From Polytrichum commune (taxonomy: Eukaryota > Streptophyta > Polytrichopsida > Polytrichales > Polytrichaceae), in assembly GCA_950295325.1 (NCBI GenBank), contig OX485807.1, positions 51,882,796-51,946,795 of the forward strand: 64,000 bases of DNA, in the 5' to 3' direction. The notes below the pieces were generated by a model. It saw only the letters and a program-made list of their open reading frames with translations. It did not search any database and was not told where the DNA came from. Of the stretch, positions 13,030 through 24,519 are shown piece after piece (positions within the stretch are counted from its first letter, which is position 1; each line of letters opens with the position of its first letter). The position numbers were made by a program, and so were the translations under genes.

Positions 13030-13718
13030 AGGATGTTATAGAAGATGATACCTTCTGCATACACAATGTAATCTACAAGGAATTACCATCCAATGAAGAT
13101 GAAATAAGGATTGCAAGAACCCTTGAGATAGTCAATGATGATGATATGTTCTATAAGGAGGTTGAAGATCTTCAGAAATTATTGCAGAGCTTTAACATTG
13201 GAACATTATTCATTAATGAAAAGAACTTTTTATGTGAGCAAAGAAGAAAACATATCCCTTGTCCATGTCACATGTCAAGAACAAAATATATTCATGATAT
13301 TGGTGAGTTGCCTCCTACAACGACGTTATCTACAAAAATTTAATTTCTTTGACCTAATACAAGCTTTGAGAGTCGTCGACGTCACTATGTGGTAAAGAAA
13401 CATTATCATGCTAAAATTGAAAAAACAAACTTGTATTGCTTGTGGCACCTACAATGTCATGCTTTCAAAAGAGAGGATTGTATATTGCAAAAATTGTTCT
13501 CTCGATGTGAGTAAGAATGCCCAACCTACATGTGTGGATCTTTCATTAGTCGTGTTGTAGAAATGTATTTCATAAATGAGGATAAATGGTATCCAATAAA
13601 ATTAGCAAGTTTCAATTATGCCACTTCAGGTGAGCATTATCAATCACATAGGATTGACTTAAAAAATGGAGTGGTTATATGGGGAATGCAATTTCCAAAT
13701 GCAAATGTAAGCTACTAG
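13030..13718 (+). other. Possible captured coding fragment in the Mutator-like element
   Basis: Plus-strand stretches encode acidic, plant-like peptide (for example IARTLEIVNDDDMFYKEVED before 13200 and YFINEDKWYPIKLASFNYAT near 13570). No start-to-stop gene can be defined and no family was recognised. Elements of this kind often carry host gene pieces. Confidence 0.3.
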
Positions 13719-14299
13719 TGTACAATGTAACCGATTTCATTCAATACCACTTAAAAAAGCAAAGTTAACAAATGGTTTTGGACATTGTACCTAGAATAGT
13801 AAATTCCTAAATGTTGTATATATTAATTTCCCTAAGTAAATAAATAAACAATTCCATATACTTTTTATAACATATATATTATCATGTTGATTTACATGAT
13901 CAATGCATAGATTTTGCAGTGATGCATAATTCAGTGAAGTCGACTAAACTTTGCCGATGCATTAATCTCTGAGGTTTTGTCAAATCACGCTATTTCTTTT
14001 CAAAAGTGTGTCATCAATATTTCTTTGTTCATACGAGCTCCAAAATTATGAGAACAATATATGCACCTTCAATTTAGATTTGCTAACCAACTCGTACTAA
14101 TCGCATGTTCCATACCCTAGGAGACGCAAGCTAGTTGGACAAGAAGTAACCATTCAACGCCTGTCTACCTTGTCATGTGGAATCGCAAGTTCCCCACACT
14201 AGGGCCGGACAACAAGCCTTCAGGCAACGGCAAAGTGGGACAGAATGGGAATTCCCGCGCGGAGAGTCCTGAACGGCTGAGATGTTTGGGCCCTCCGTC

Positions 14300-14524
14300 C
14301 AATGATCGGGGAGAACCGGCAGTTAGTTACAAATGAACCGGTTGAGTTTGAGAAATAACCGGTTGAAGATCAAGACTCCAGGAAATTACCGATCATTTTA
14401 GAGGAATTTATAGAATATACCTCAATTTAATAAAGGAAAACCGGAGGATGTCAACATGTAACCGGTTGGACTTGCAAACACTAGGATCTCAACCGATTAT
14501 GCCCAAAAATATCCCCGATCACTG
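14300..14524. mobile_element. hAT-type MITE inserted in the right terminal repeat of the Mutator-like element
   Basis: 225 bp, from CAATGATCGGGGAG to TCCCCGATCACTG. The 8-bp duplication is CCTCCGTC (14292-14299) and CCTCTGTC (14525-14532). The left terminal repeat of the host element (near 9580) lacks this insert, so the MITE arrived after the host element. Three AACCGGTT palindromes lie inside. Confidence 0.9.
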
Positions 14525-14544
14525 CCTCTGTCCCTGGCCAGCAT

Positions 14545-17500
14545 TCATGCCTCAACTAGGGACTTGGGCGGCAGAGCCATGACAGTGTGCAGATGGTCTT
14601 TGCCAGATGTTCTCTTACGCCAACTTCCAAAGTATGATTTGTAGTATGATTTCTTGTTTTCATCGTAGGAACGTTGTTTGTACTTGGGAAGCTCCCTTTC
14701 AGCCAGCAATTCGGGAATGGGACCAACAATACTCTCGTCCCTAGGGCTGACGAACGTCGCGATGCTCAATCGAGGTTGTGAGCTCACAAAAGCTCGGTGC
14801 TCGATGCTTTTGTATCTGCCATTGGTTACAACCTGGAACAGATTCAACAGTTGCCTGGATGTCAAATCTCCCTCCGTTAATAGTATTGTAACATTTCTTC
14901 GGCCGTCTCTGTGCAATTTGTCAGGGCATTGCTAAATTAAGGGGGATGGGCTATAAATGGTTCCTGGTTTAAACTCGACTAGAAAGTTAAACACACAATT
15001 GTTTGAGATTACCACGACCAAACCAGCCATAGCTACACTGAATATAATGATGTTTAGTTTCCTATGGTACTTTATGTCACTATGGTAGCTTTTCGGATGA
15101 CACTTCTTATGAATAAGTGAACAAATGTTGTCATGGATGATGGATGATGGATGAGTTCGTCCATCGGCCAAAGCCGTACCTTCTCTAGTCAACAACTTGT
15201 GATTCAATATTGTCATGGGTGATTGAAATTTGGATGGAAAATCACTTGGTAAGTGGTAGTAATTGCAACAGTGTATATCTACAATGACCCCCCAAAAAAT
15301 GACAAGGAATGACAAATAATGTTGGGTTGAGATATAATGGTGTTGGTGACACTACACTGTGGTTTGCAATTACTATTGAACAAGACAATTAGAATTTGGT
15401 GACAGGAAATATCATATGTAGTGTAGTTTCCTCATAAATGTAGAGAGCTCATATACATATCTTATGCATTTTCAAAGTGAAGATTTTCTTTATGCTTAAA
15501 TGATCACATAGAATAGTTAACAATTTGTGAGCACATGGTCCAAACACTTTTAGACATGGCATTTTGATGTCCGTTCCTAAAAACAAACCTAAGCACATGC
15601 CAATCAAATATAGGTGACCAATCAAGATAAAGTAATTGAATTTGGTTTGTTTAACTCAACAGATAAAGTAATTAAAATCAAGTTTTGTTGAATTCAATTT
15701 TTCAACAGATATTGTTGTTATTTGAAGAGCATGTAACCACAATTCCACATGATAAAAAAGAAAGACCACGTCACATGAAATTTCAAGCAGATGGTTACCT
15801 CGATTTGGTCCCCCAAGTTCACAACAAACACACCCTCCATGGGTTTCACAGTTATCCATTCTCCATCGTTCAACACTTGTAGCCCCGGGTTTTCGTCTTG
15901 CAAAACAAGTGTAACTGAACCAAGGTCCGAATGCTTCACCAAACCCATCGCGAGATCCGGCTGCGGACAAGAAGGATAATAATTTGCCTGAAGATTTTGG
16001 ACATCACCGAGGTATTCATTCATGTAGAAGGGTTGCAATCCCAAACTCTCTGAAATCAACTCCAATATTTTCTTGGCAAGCTTATTTAGCTCCTCGCCAT
16101 ACCGCTCAGCAACTACTCTGCAAGAAATAGGGGTCCTCAGCAATGAACTTGATACTTAAAACTTTGCTAAGACAAGAACATCTCTTTGAAGTGTTGGGTA
16201 ATCACAACACTACCCCCCCCCCCCCCAAATAAAAATAAAAAATGCCACAACTCTCATTATGTTAGAAAATAAGAACAAATAAATAAATGAAAATAAAAAA
16301 CATTTTTCCATTGCAAGGGCAAAATACAACTATGAGAAGAGCCCATGACCCAGTACCGTGCCCAAGAGGTTCCCCCCAAAATAAATAAATAAATAAATAA
16401 TCGCTTACCCACCTAACCTAATTTCAAATAATCGAATCACCATGAAATCAACAATCCCCCCACTACCTGGCAACTTAGCAACCCGTGTCATTTAGCAATT
16501 AAATGCCTTCAATTGGTGGGTGTTCAATTTTTTCATTTTGATGTATCCCCACTACGCTCACATAATACATAATTTATGAGCTCCCCAAAGTTTGAGAATG
16601 TGCTCGAAATACCAATCTTTGCTAGTACACAAGGCTTTCACGATCATTATGTACGTTATAAGTCACAAGTTGTTGCACTGTCACCTGATACTAAACATGA
16701 TGATGCAAAATTGCCGTTACGCCCAACATCAGTCCTTTTCTAGGCTCAATGAGTTAGAGGTCAGATTCTTCTTCAAGTGCCATTGCAAGTTAATCTCAGA
16801 CTGGAGTTATGACCAGTTGTTGTCATTTCCAGGACAAAACCACCAACAAAAAAAAAAAAAAACTAACTTATTCACTCGATTTCTCGAACCAATGCTAGGC
16901 ATCTCTCATCCATCGTTTGAAATTTGGTCATGTTCAGGATGTCACTTGAATCTTATGAAAAGGAAGATGTAATGTATATAATGTAATGGAAATGGCTTTA
17001 TTGTGGGCACTTCCAACTCCACACAAAAAATTGGCCATTGGATTGGATTGGGAATTGTTTCATCTATCATTTCAAGTTTTAGAATCAGAGTTATGACGCA
17101 ATAGATAAGTCAAGGTCAAGATCAAGCTTCCCTTTCTCTTTAAGGGATCACATTAGCTATCCTAAGATTGTTAACTCCATAACCTATATAGGATGCCCAT
17201 ATATGTCTTAGCAATTAGTCCAATCTCACCAAAACATATTTCAAATTTGGTGTTCACTCATAGCTATAACCCTTGCCATTCACCACTTAAATGTAGGTGT
17301 ATGTTGATTAAGAAGAGTGACCACTTAAAACCCACATGCTTAATTGTAATGAGAACAACTAAAGTAAATTACTTTGAGTGATTCTTCTGAGATTTGAGTA
17401 AGGTTGAGGCATCCATGGTCGATCAAGTCCATTTAACTACTCACTAGGGTCATGTAATGCCGACATGGATGGGATCTATATATTTTTTAAGCGAATGGAG

Positions 17501-18475
17501 TAATCAATCACAAGCTGCCATCACAGTTGGAATGTAGCAATTCCATATCATTACTCAACACCTACTGTTTGTTCAGTGGGCCCTCTAAATGTAATAATCG
17601 GATGCTCGGAAAGCTAAGTCTCCTGCTCAACTTATCGAGCATAAATTGTTTTATTCTAAGAGCCCACTGAACAAACAATGGGTATTGAGTAATATTATGT
17701 CCACATTCTCCTTAGAAAATGTTTCTCTTCGCAGATGTTTCTCTTCGCAGAAATTGTTTCTCTTCCATCAACACGAGTCCAAGAAGCTGTAAAGAATTGG
17801 TGGATGGCGCAGAGGCTACTAAGTTCGTACTCCATCGTTGCAGCTATTTATATTATCCTTAGTTCAGCAAATACCTGCTATGAAGGTGGGTCAAGAACAA
17901 ATTACATCTAAACTTACAACTTGTCCTCATTAACTTCAATATCGATAATTTATTCCTCACCTGAAACGAGGAGGATTCTTCGGCCACAAGTCACAATTCC
18001 GATTGCACATGGGAAACAAATGGCAGCGCAAGCGATCGCTCCACGTCGAAATCGCACCCTCACTCTTACCTTGCCTGCTGGTGTAACCTTCTAAAGTAAC
18101 AGCCTCCGGACTGGTGAACCTCACTTTGTTCTTCTCCTCTGGCGGAAGCTCCAGAAACTCGTGAACCACTTGCTGCATCTGTGTCATCACGGACAACGGC
18201 ACGCCATGGTTCTTCACTTGAAAGAACCCCCACTCCATGCAAGCGGCTCGAACTTGTTGCAATAACTCACTGCGGCGATCTCCTGCACCCAATTGATCTT
18301 TGGCCACGTCGTCCATGTCAATCAGAGGAATTTCAAGAGCAGCTCCCGTGGTCGAGAAAACTGGTCTATCCTTGAGACTGCACCGTTCCTCTTCAGGAAC
18401 AATGAAATCGCCCGGAATTGTGCGGAGATGACCATTCTCGGACAGCTCTTGAACGGTTTTGCGTTGAGGTGACAT
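14545..18475 (-). CDS. 2-oxoglutarate/Fe(II)-dependent dioxygenase, copy 2, C-terminus supplied by a transposon
   Basis: Exons are 18475-17961, 16117-15799 and 14832-14545, with the same phases as copies 1 and 3, giving 373 residues. The iron ligands are H234, D236 and H290, and the 2OG-binding motif is R299-L-S301. Introns are 1843 and 966 bp. It is very close to copy 3 (for example NYYPSCPQPDLAMGLVKHSD is identical) but has RVVAERY where copy 3 has REVAERY. The last residues (PKSLVEA) and the TGA are encoded by the terminal inverted repeat of the Mutator-like element at 9548-14567. The native ending, still seen in copy 3 as MAPLHRTLLQTEM, has been displaced. All catalytic residues lie well upstream, so activity may survive, but the native 3' UTR and polyadenylation signal are now 5 kb away beyond the element. 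Confidence 0.92.
15032..15360. mobile_element. TIR MITE (~320-bp type) in intron 2 of dioxygenase copy 2
   Basis: Starts CTACACTGAATATAATG, ends near GGTGACACTACACTGTGG. Its interior (GACACTTCTTATGAATAAGT, GATTGAAATTTGGATGG) matches 56391-56697. Only the right part survives in copy 3 (about 36170-36236), where other elements disrupted it. Confidence 0.65.
17544..17699. mobile_element. Foldback MITE in intron 1 of dioxygenase copy 2
   Basis: 156 bp with long arms: ACTGTTTGTTCAGTGGGC on the left pairs with GCCCACTGAACAAACAAT on the right, and outer ends TTACTCAA/TTGAGTAA also pair. The orthologous element in copy 3 is at 38036-38192, so insertion preceded the duplication. Confidence 0.8.
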
Positions 18476-19075
18476 AGTCAGTGCGATTGGATACCCAGAT
18501 ACACGTATCCTACAAAACTACAGCTCCTCGGTGTCCTCTAGTTCTGCACCAGGGTTATGCCAGCTTGCTACATTAAATTGCAGGAGACGAGAGTGAGAAA
18601 CTCCATGGGGCTCCTTCAAGCAGCATCAGAAAGATCCAAATTGTTCATAGCTTCCTGGCACAGGAAATGATGCCCAACCATGCAACACTGGAAAGGTTAT
18701 TATGTCAACCTGCATACAGAAGCAAGCACTCTGGACTGGAAATCTCTGAAAATGAACAATATTGGGCTACCTTTGATTCCAGAAACCCTTGCGATTCAAG
18801 TAAGGCATGCAGCAAGAAACTCCCTAATGAACAAGAAATCTACAAGAAATTCTACAATTCATTTTGGGCTATATGGATAAAGCGATGGATAGGCTAGCGA
18901 CTCCCAGTCTGAATTCTTCTGTTGTTTCCAATTGCAATGAGAAGCATGTGGTGAGTTGGATGTTGGGACGATATTTGCAAGCTAAACAATGCAAAAGTTC
19001 TTCGTCTTTGCAGATTGCTATGTACCGGATTGTCTAACTAGCTAGTCACCCACAAGATATCACAAAAGTGGGGCC

Positions 19076-19083
19076 CTTTATAG
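19076..19083 (-). promoter_or_regulatory. TATA box of dioxygenase copy 2
   Basis: CTATAAAG on the minus strand, about 600 bp upstream of the ATG and inside a GC-rich GGGGCTATAAAGGGCCC context. It is conserved at the same distance in copy 3 (39660-39667). A CATGCATG (RY-like) element lies just upstream. The long distance implies a long leader or a 5' UTR intron. Confidence 0.55.
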
Positions 19084-19179
19084 CCCCATCCTTAAGCATG
19101 CATGAAGATTGCAAATTATTCATTCAGGGATGAACTTATCACAACAACCGTCAAGAATCCTGTCTTGTTCCGTGGGCAT

Positions 19180-22090
19180 GGAAATCTGAAGGTAATGTGC
19201 TCAAATACAAAGGGTCACATAACATTACTTAGTTGATGAAGATTCGAGAATAAAATTTTCAGATGCCGGAATCTCAATGCTTCATACTGAATCTGGAGTT
19301 AGGGTAGCCGAACACAGCTCATGGTCTAAGTAATGTTATGCAAGTATTGTAATCTATATAAAATATAAATTAAGTATGTTATTGACTATCAATGAGGACC
19401 ACTTTCGCACACAAGATTGGGGGCCATTGCACTTCAAGCACTCTCATTGGTGCAAAAGGCGGAGCCGGACCAAGATTGCTTCACACTACACTTGAGGGTC
19501 CAACAAATTAAGTGAATGCAAAGATGGATGTAAAGTCTATATGGATTCTTACATGCCATCAAATGGATCAAGTTTTATGGTCACTTGAATTATTTTCAAA
19601 AACCACCTTTTGGAGGTAGGCCTAACATAAAACCATGGACATTATATTGAACAATTCAGGACTTTAAGTCAAAGTTGGGACTATTTGAAGGACCATTGGG
19701 AACATCAGCCCATGGGAGGGTTTGAATAAAACTTTGTTCACGAATGTATGACGAGTAGTTGTCCTTGCATTCCAATGAGAAAGCATGATTAAAATCTTTC
19801 TAGAGCAATTGTCACAGTTTGGTGGACTACAATTAATTTGCCTTGCAATTGGCAATCTCCCCAGCTAAGATGTGTCTCTATCAAGAAGAATATGAAAATA
19901 ATATAAAATATAAAATATTATATGTCATACAATCCTACTTAGAACTATATTAAAATTATTTTGTATAGGCTCTACAGGTCGCAAGTTGGATCGATTGGAT
20001 AGCATGTTGGATTTCAAAATTGTTAGTGTCATTAGGGCGGTTTGTTCAATAGGCGGTTGTCCAAATCCATAGGTACTCACAAAATCGAGTATATACTAGC
20101 TTTTATTGTTTAAAATTTGCTTTTAGAGTAAGGAAAAAAAAATCATTGTCATATTTGCAGTTGAAAGCTTGTTACTGATTAATACATTAAAAAATAATAT
20201 ATTATCATCTCGAAAACTGCAACTCTTGTAAGGGTTGTCATTTACAAGAATAATGTTTGAAAATGTAGAAGTAATGCGCCTGAAATCAAATGATATAGGT
20301 GACCACTCGTGAAGGTTGAATTGATTTTATTATCAATTTACCTAGTAGTTGTCATTTATAGGAGTTACATAATAAAATATTGGTTCAATTGGTTCAATTG
20401 GATTTAAAAATTAGCTTAGCAAGAAAATCTTAAGTTAATGAGGGTCAAATAATCATGATTTTTTAGGATTAACCAAACAAAAGTCAAAAAATAATTAGTT
20501 AAAAAACATAAAAATCTAAAAGATTTCAAAGATCTAAAATAACTACATGTCAAAATAATCAAACAAATTGAACGAATGATGTTGAAAATACCTTTTGACT
20601 TAGCCAATTTGTTTTCACAATATAAGATCTATTTTGAAAAATGTCTTTTAACACTATTAAGTCCAAAAATTTGATGAAATGTTTAAATGAAAATAATGGA
20701 TAATGGCTTATTCTTTAAAAATATGATCCAATGCAAGTGGACAGTAGTTAAGCAAGAATAAACAAAATGACTCAGCTTACAGTGTGAAGCAATCCTATTT
20801 AAAAAATATTGAATTTTCATCGAATAAAATCTAACCCTCCAATTTCAATCAATTTTTTGGTTTCAGACCGCCAAAGATGTAAATTGCTTTATATATCTAT
20901 TCAATAACTATTTTTTACCTAAATTTTGAATGATGATTTTTCTTCAAAATAATTGAGGTTGTTCTTCTCATTTAAAAAAAATTACAGTTTATTTAATTCT
21001 TATTTTTTGTATTATCAGTTTTTTTTTAAATAAATTATAATTATTTTTTATGAAATGACGCATCAATAAGTGATAGTATGATAAAAATAGTAGATTTTAT
21101 AGTAGATTTTATAAATTTACCACATCTTAATATTAAGTCTAATTACTATATATATATAAATTTATAATTTTGTCTAGAAATTATGAACATTTCCGTGAGA
21201 TAACCTCTATATTAGTACTACTGGCTTGTCAACTTCAACTGGCGTTCTAGAGTGCTCATTTTCTATGAATTTTATAATTCCAAATAGACTTACAAATTAT
21301 ATTTTTATTCTTACCAATTTTTTTTAATTTTTTAAATCTTATTAGAAGTTATAAACATTTTCGTAAAGCAGCTCATAAAACCTTTCATCATCATCTTTTC
21401 TTAAGAATAGTTAGAAATTTTTGAAGTGTCATATTAGTTTTTAGGCCACCTTATATTGAATTATAATAGAAAAACTACATTAAAAGGGTCTAAATTGTCT
21501 ACTCCATAGCAATTAAATTTGTATCAAACTAATTAAACGTTTAGTAGAACTAACTAAGATATTTTTAGTCAAAAAAGCTTTCTAATCCTTAAATTATTTT
21601 TTTATAAACTAAAAGTAAGTGCATACCAACTCTTAGGTTGGAAACCCAAGGGATTCTTACTTTGCCTCATACCATCAAAATTTAAAATCCAATTATTTCA
21701 TACACAAAAAACTACTTTTGGCTTTATGAGGTTTTTCAGCTCATTATTTCACACATCCCTCAATGTGGTATATTTTTCCTAGCCAAAATCTATTGCGGTT
21801 TTTGACATCATGTCAAATGGATACTCCACTAAGAAGTTGGCAGTGGATTTTTTCAGGTAAGATCATATATAAAAATGGTACATTAGGACGTCCTCTCCTA
21901 GAACAGTTTGTAACCTAGTTTAGGAATGACAACATTGGACCCTCCCAACATAGGAACTTTGTTCAACGCACGATCTTGCATTATCTGAGTAGAAACAATT
22001 ACAATATCACGGCAATGAGGAATACAGTGGCAAAATACACCATTCAAATCAAACACCATATGAACCTTCGAACGAGTATATCATCAAATG
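19180..22090. other. Long AT-rich intergenic region, nothing recognised
   Basis: Very AT-rich, especially 19900-21700. No ORF of note, no terminal repeats and no RNA gene seen. Confidence 0.5.
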
Positions 22091-24513
22091 TGTCACAACC
22101 CTTGCTAACTCCGTTTAACTAACTTGGTCATTTTTATTTCTAGCAAGGGTCACGAGCAATAACCCTTTACATTCAACCATGTTAATGATTAGCTCCCAAC
22201 ACCACGGACCTTAGTTCATAGAAGGGAAACCAACCTGTGAGCCCAAAATGGTGCTCACATGTGTTCTTAACTCTTCGAAACCATTAGAAGTTATGTTTTC
22301 ATGTTTTATTATTATTTACAAAAATATTAAAAAAATGAAGCTTGAAGGAAGTTATGTTGAAGCATTAGGCTTGTGTGGAGTGGATTGATTAGAAGATTAG
22401 TAGTGTGAGGAAGCTCCTTAGTTGGGGAGCGTAGTAGGTGGAGAACCAAGGGTAGTTCCTTGAGTTAAAAGTTTAAATTAGGATCTAGGTTGTTCGTTTG
22501 AGGGACAAAGGCTTAGAAGATAAGATGAGAGCCTATAAAGTAGGAGAGGATTACGAAGGCTTATCTTGAGGGTGCTCACCTACTCCCTCTCAACTCACTA
22601 TATAAGCCCTCATTCTTCCCTTTCTCTTCCTCTCTTTCCTTCGTGTTCTTCGGCACCCCACGTGTTATAAGTGTGGGTGTGTAGGAAGCAAGATAGGAGC
22701 ACGTGTGTGTGCATGGTTTTAGGGTGAAGAGCCAAGACTAGTTAGCCTTGAGGTGGGTTTGACTTCTTGTTAGGAGTAGCTTGGGTCAAAAGAATTTAGA
22801 GTGTGATTTATAGTCTTCAAATTGTAGTACTTGGATTCATGATATCCATACTTATAATTATTTAGACTTACAAGGTTATGATTATGAAATATTGGAGCAT
22901 TTAGTTTTGTTGCATTTAGAAATTATATTTATGAAGTATTGGAGCATCTAGTATTGTTGGGAATTGCAAATTTACATTTACATTTAAGAATGATTGTTGG
23001 GATGTAGCATTTGACTTAATGCACTTAGAGATAAGTATTTAGCTCATAGTGTTCAATCTATAGTATTTAGATTTATAACATTTAGATTTCTAGTGTTTAA
23101 GTTTGTTGGGTTAGTGGTTAGGCCATAAGCTGGGTTTATATAGGTTGGGTTAGTGGTTAGACCATAAGCTGGGTTTACATAGGTTATATTAGTAATTTAT
23201 ATAAGCTGAGTTAGTAGCGGGGCTTAGTCTACTAAGTTAGACCACTTGGTTCAACTAATTGGTTGGTAACTCCATTAAAAGGTTGAACTTGGTAGAAAGT
23301 TGTGAAGGCTTGTGAAGAGGAGGCTACAATAAGTTAGACAAGTATTTCTTAATACTTAAGTTTATGTGCTCATGGAATCAATACGCGAGGTGTCATGTAC
23401 CAGCGAGGAATCAACGGCTAGGACTAGATTCGAACGAGGTAAATCCTTGAAGGCGTGTGTGGCAAAGACGGCCGGGTGGACGTTGGAGAAAACTAAGGAT
23501 GTAACCTTGCCCGAAATCAAAGATAATAAAATGACATGATATGGGTTTCGCTCATAACAAGTTGTGTATTTTATGTATATTCTAACGGTGTATTGGAATT
23601 ATACATTGAACTACCGAGGAGGGAGTTATTATGTGTCAGTTCAACATTTCACACTCGGGTTAGGACGAAATCAAGGGTGAGGGACTTTGGGTGACACAAC
23701 CCTCCTACTTTGCTTTCGGGACTCACCCCTTAATCAGTACCCAATTCTTAGATGTGAACTTCCATCCATGGAAGTCCAATCTTATGTTAATCATCGCGTT
23801 GCCGAAGCAACACTACAACAACCTGAACCATACTAGGCAACTATGCCCCCACATTGGACCAAAGCCCATGGAGGTCGTGCCGTTCGGCCTCGGGTGGGTG
23901 AGGCCACACCACCTCATCCATATAAGCCTCTAGGATTTTTGGCAGGGCCCATATCCCACTGTCAAGAAACCTTTTGTCTTTCTACCAAGAGTTGGGGCCA
24001 GGTAGACATTTCCCTTTGGGTGATGAGGCTAGAAGCCCCCAGCAGCTTCAGAACACCATAACTTCCTTATATGATCTTAGATGCAAGCATGCAACCACTC
24101 CATCATCATCTACGCTTCACGTAGATGCCGATGGACTCCTCACTTGCCCCATTCGGGCAAGAATTGAGGAAGTTTCGGCTCTTCAAACCTTGGCAGTCCC
24201 GGGAGACACTCCCAGGCCACTGGTGTACCAGGGCGCCCCACTCAAATTGCCATAACTCCTAGCTCACACCTCCAATCGAGGTGTTGTTGAGCATTCTACA
24301 ATCCGCACACCGTAAGCTACACATAACTTATGGCCTTAGCCTTGTGACTTCTAGTCGTTGTGGGTGGGAGGCGTTCCTAACGCCTGGGGCCCTCACCCAC
24401 ACTAGGATCACTTGGGCCCTCTCACCAATGGCGCCACAAGTCCCAGGTGTCACTCCGGGGTCCCCCTTGTGCCCATGGTGTTTCGGGCACTCCTTATTGA
24501 GAGGTGTGCGACA
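22091..24513. mobile_element. TIR repeat element (TGTCRCAACCC family), copy split by a solo LTR
   Basis: Starts TGTCACAACCCTTGCTA at 22091, is interrupted at 22236-23696, and continues to about 24513 (GTGCGACA, the inverse of the start). The same sequence in the opposite orientation forms 26380-27387. GC-rich interior with recurrent short motifs such as CTCACTTGCCCCATTC. No coding function recognised. Confidence 0.65.
22236..23696. mobile_element. Solo LTR of an LTR retrotransposon
   Basis: 1461 bp with TGTGAGCC...GGGTGACA ends and a perfect 5-bp target duplication CAACC (22231-22235 and 23697-23701). A TATATAAG promoter-like box lies near 22602. No internal coding region is attached; this is a fossil left by recombination between LTRs. 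Lineage undetermined. It is younger than the TIR element it splits. Confidence 0.8.
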
Positions 24514-24519
24514 AAATGT

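Larger units (their letters stand above)
9548..14567. mobile_element. Mutator-like (MULE) element with long terminal inverted repeats, ~5.0 kb
   Basis: Left repeat 9548-9857 (CCAAGTCCCTGGTTGAGGC...) and right repeat 14028-14567 are inverted copies of about 310 bp, the right one enlarged by the MITE at 14300-14524. Flanks GTGGCTGAG (9539-9547) and GCGGCAGAG (14568-14576) fit a 9-bp target duplication with two differences. Copy 3 preserves the uninterrupted site near 34440. No recognisable MURA transposase was found; the interior holds unrecognised open stretches and tandem repeats, so it is non-autonomous. It supplies the 3' end of dioxygenase copy 2. Confidence 0.85.
6430..19180. repeat. Segmental duplication unit A (contains dioxygenase copy 2)
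   Basis: Blocks 6430-7075, 7100-8074, 9299-9547 and 14568-19180 align in order and in the same orientation with 31979-39760. The blocks are separated by the Harbinger-like (8075-9298) and Mutator-like (9548-14567) elements, which are absent from unit B. The duplication includes downstream flank, gene, introns, leader and promoter. The left breakpoint falls inside a MITE. Confidence 0.88.
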
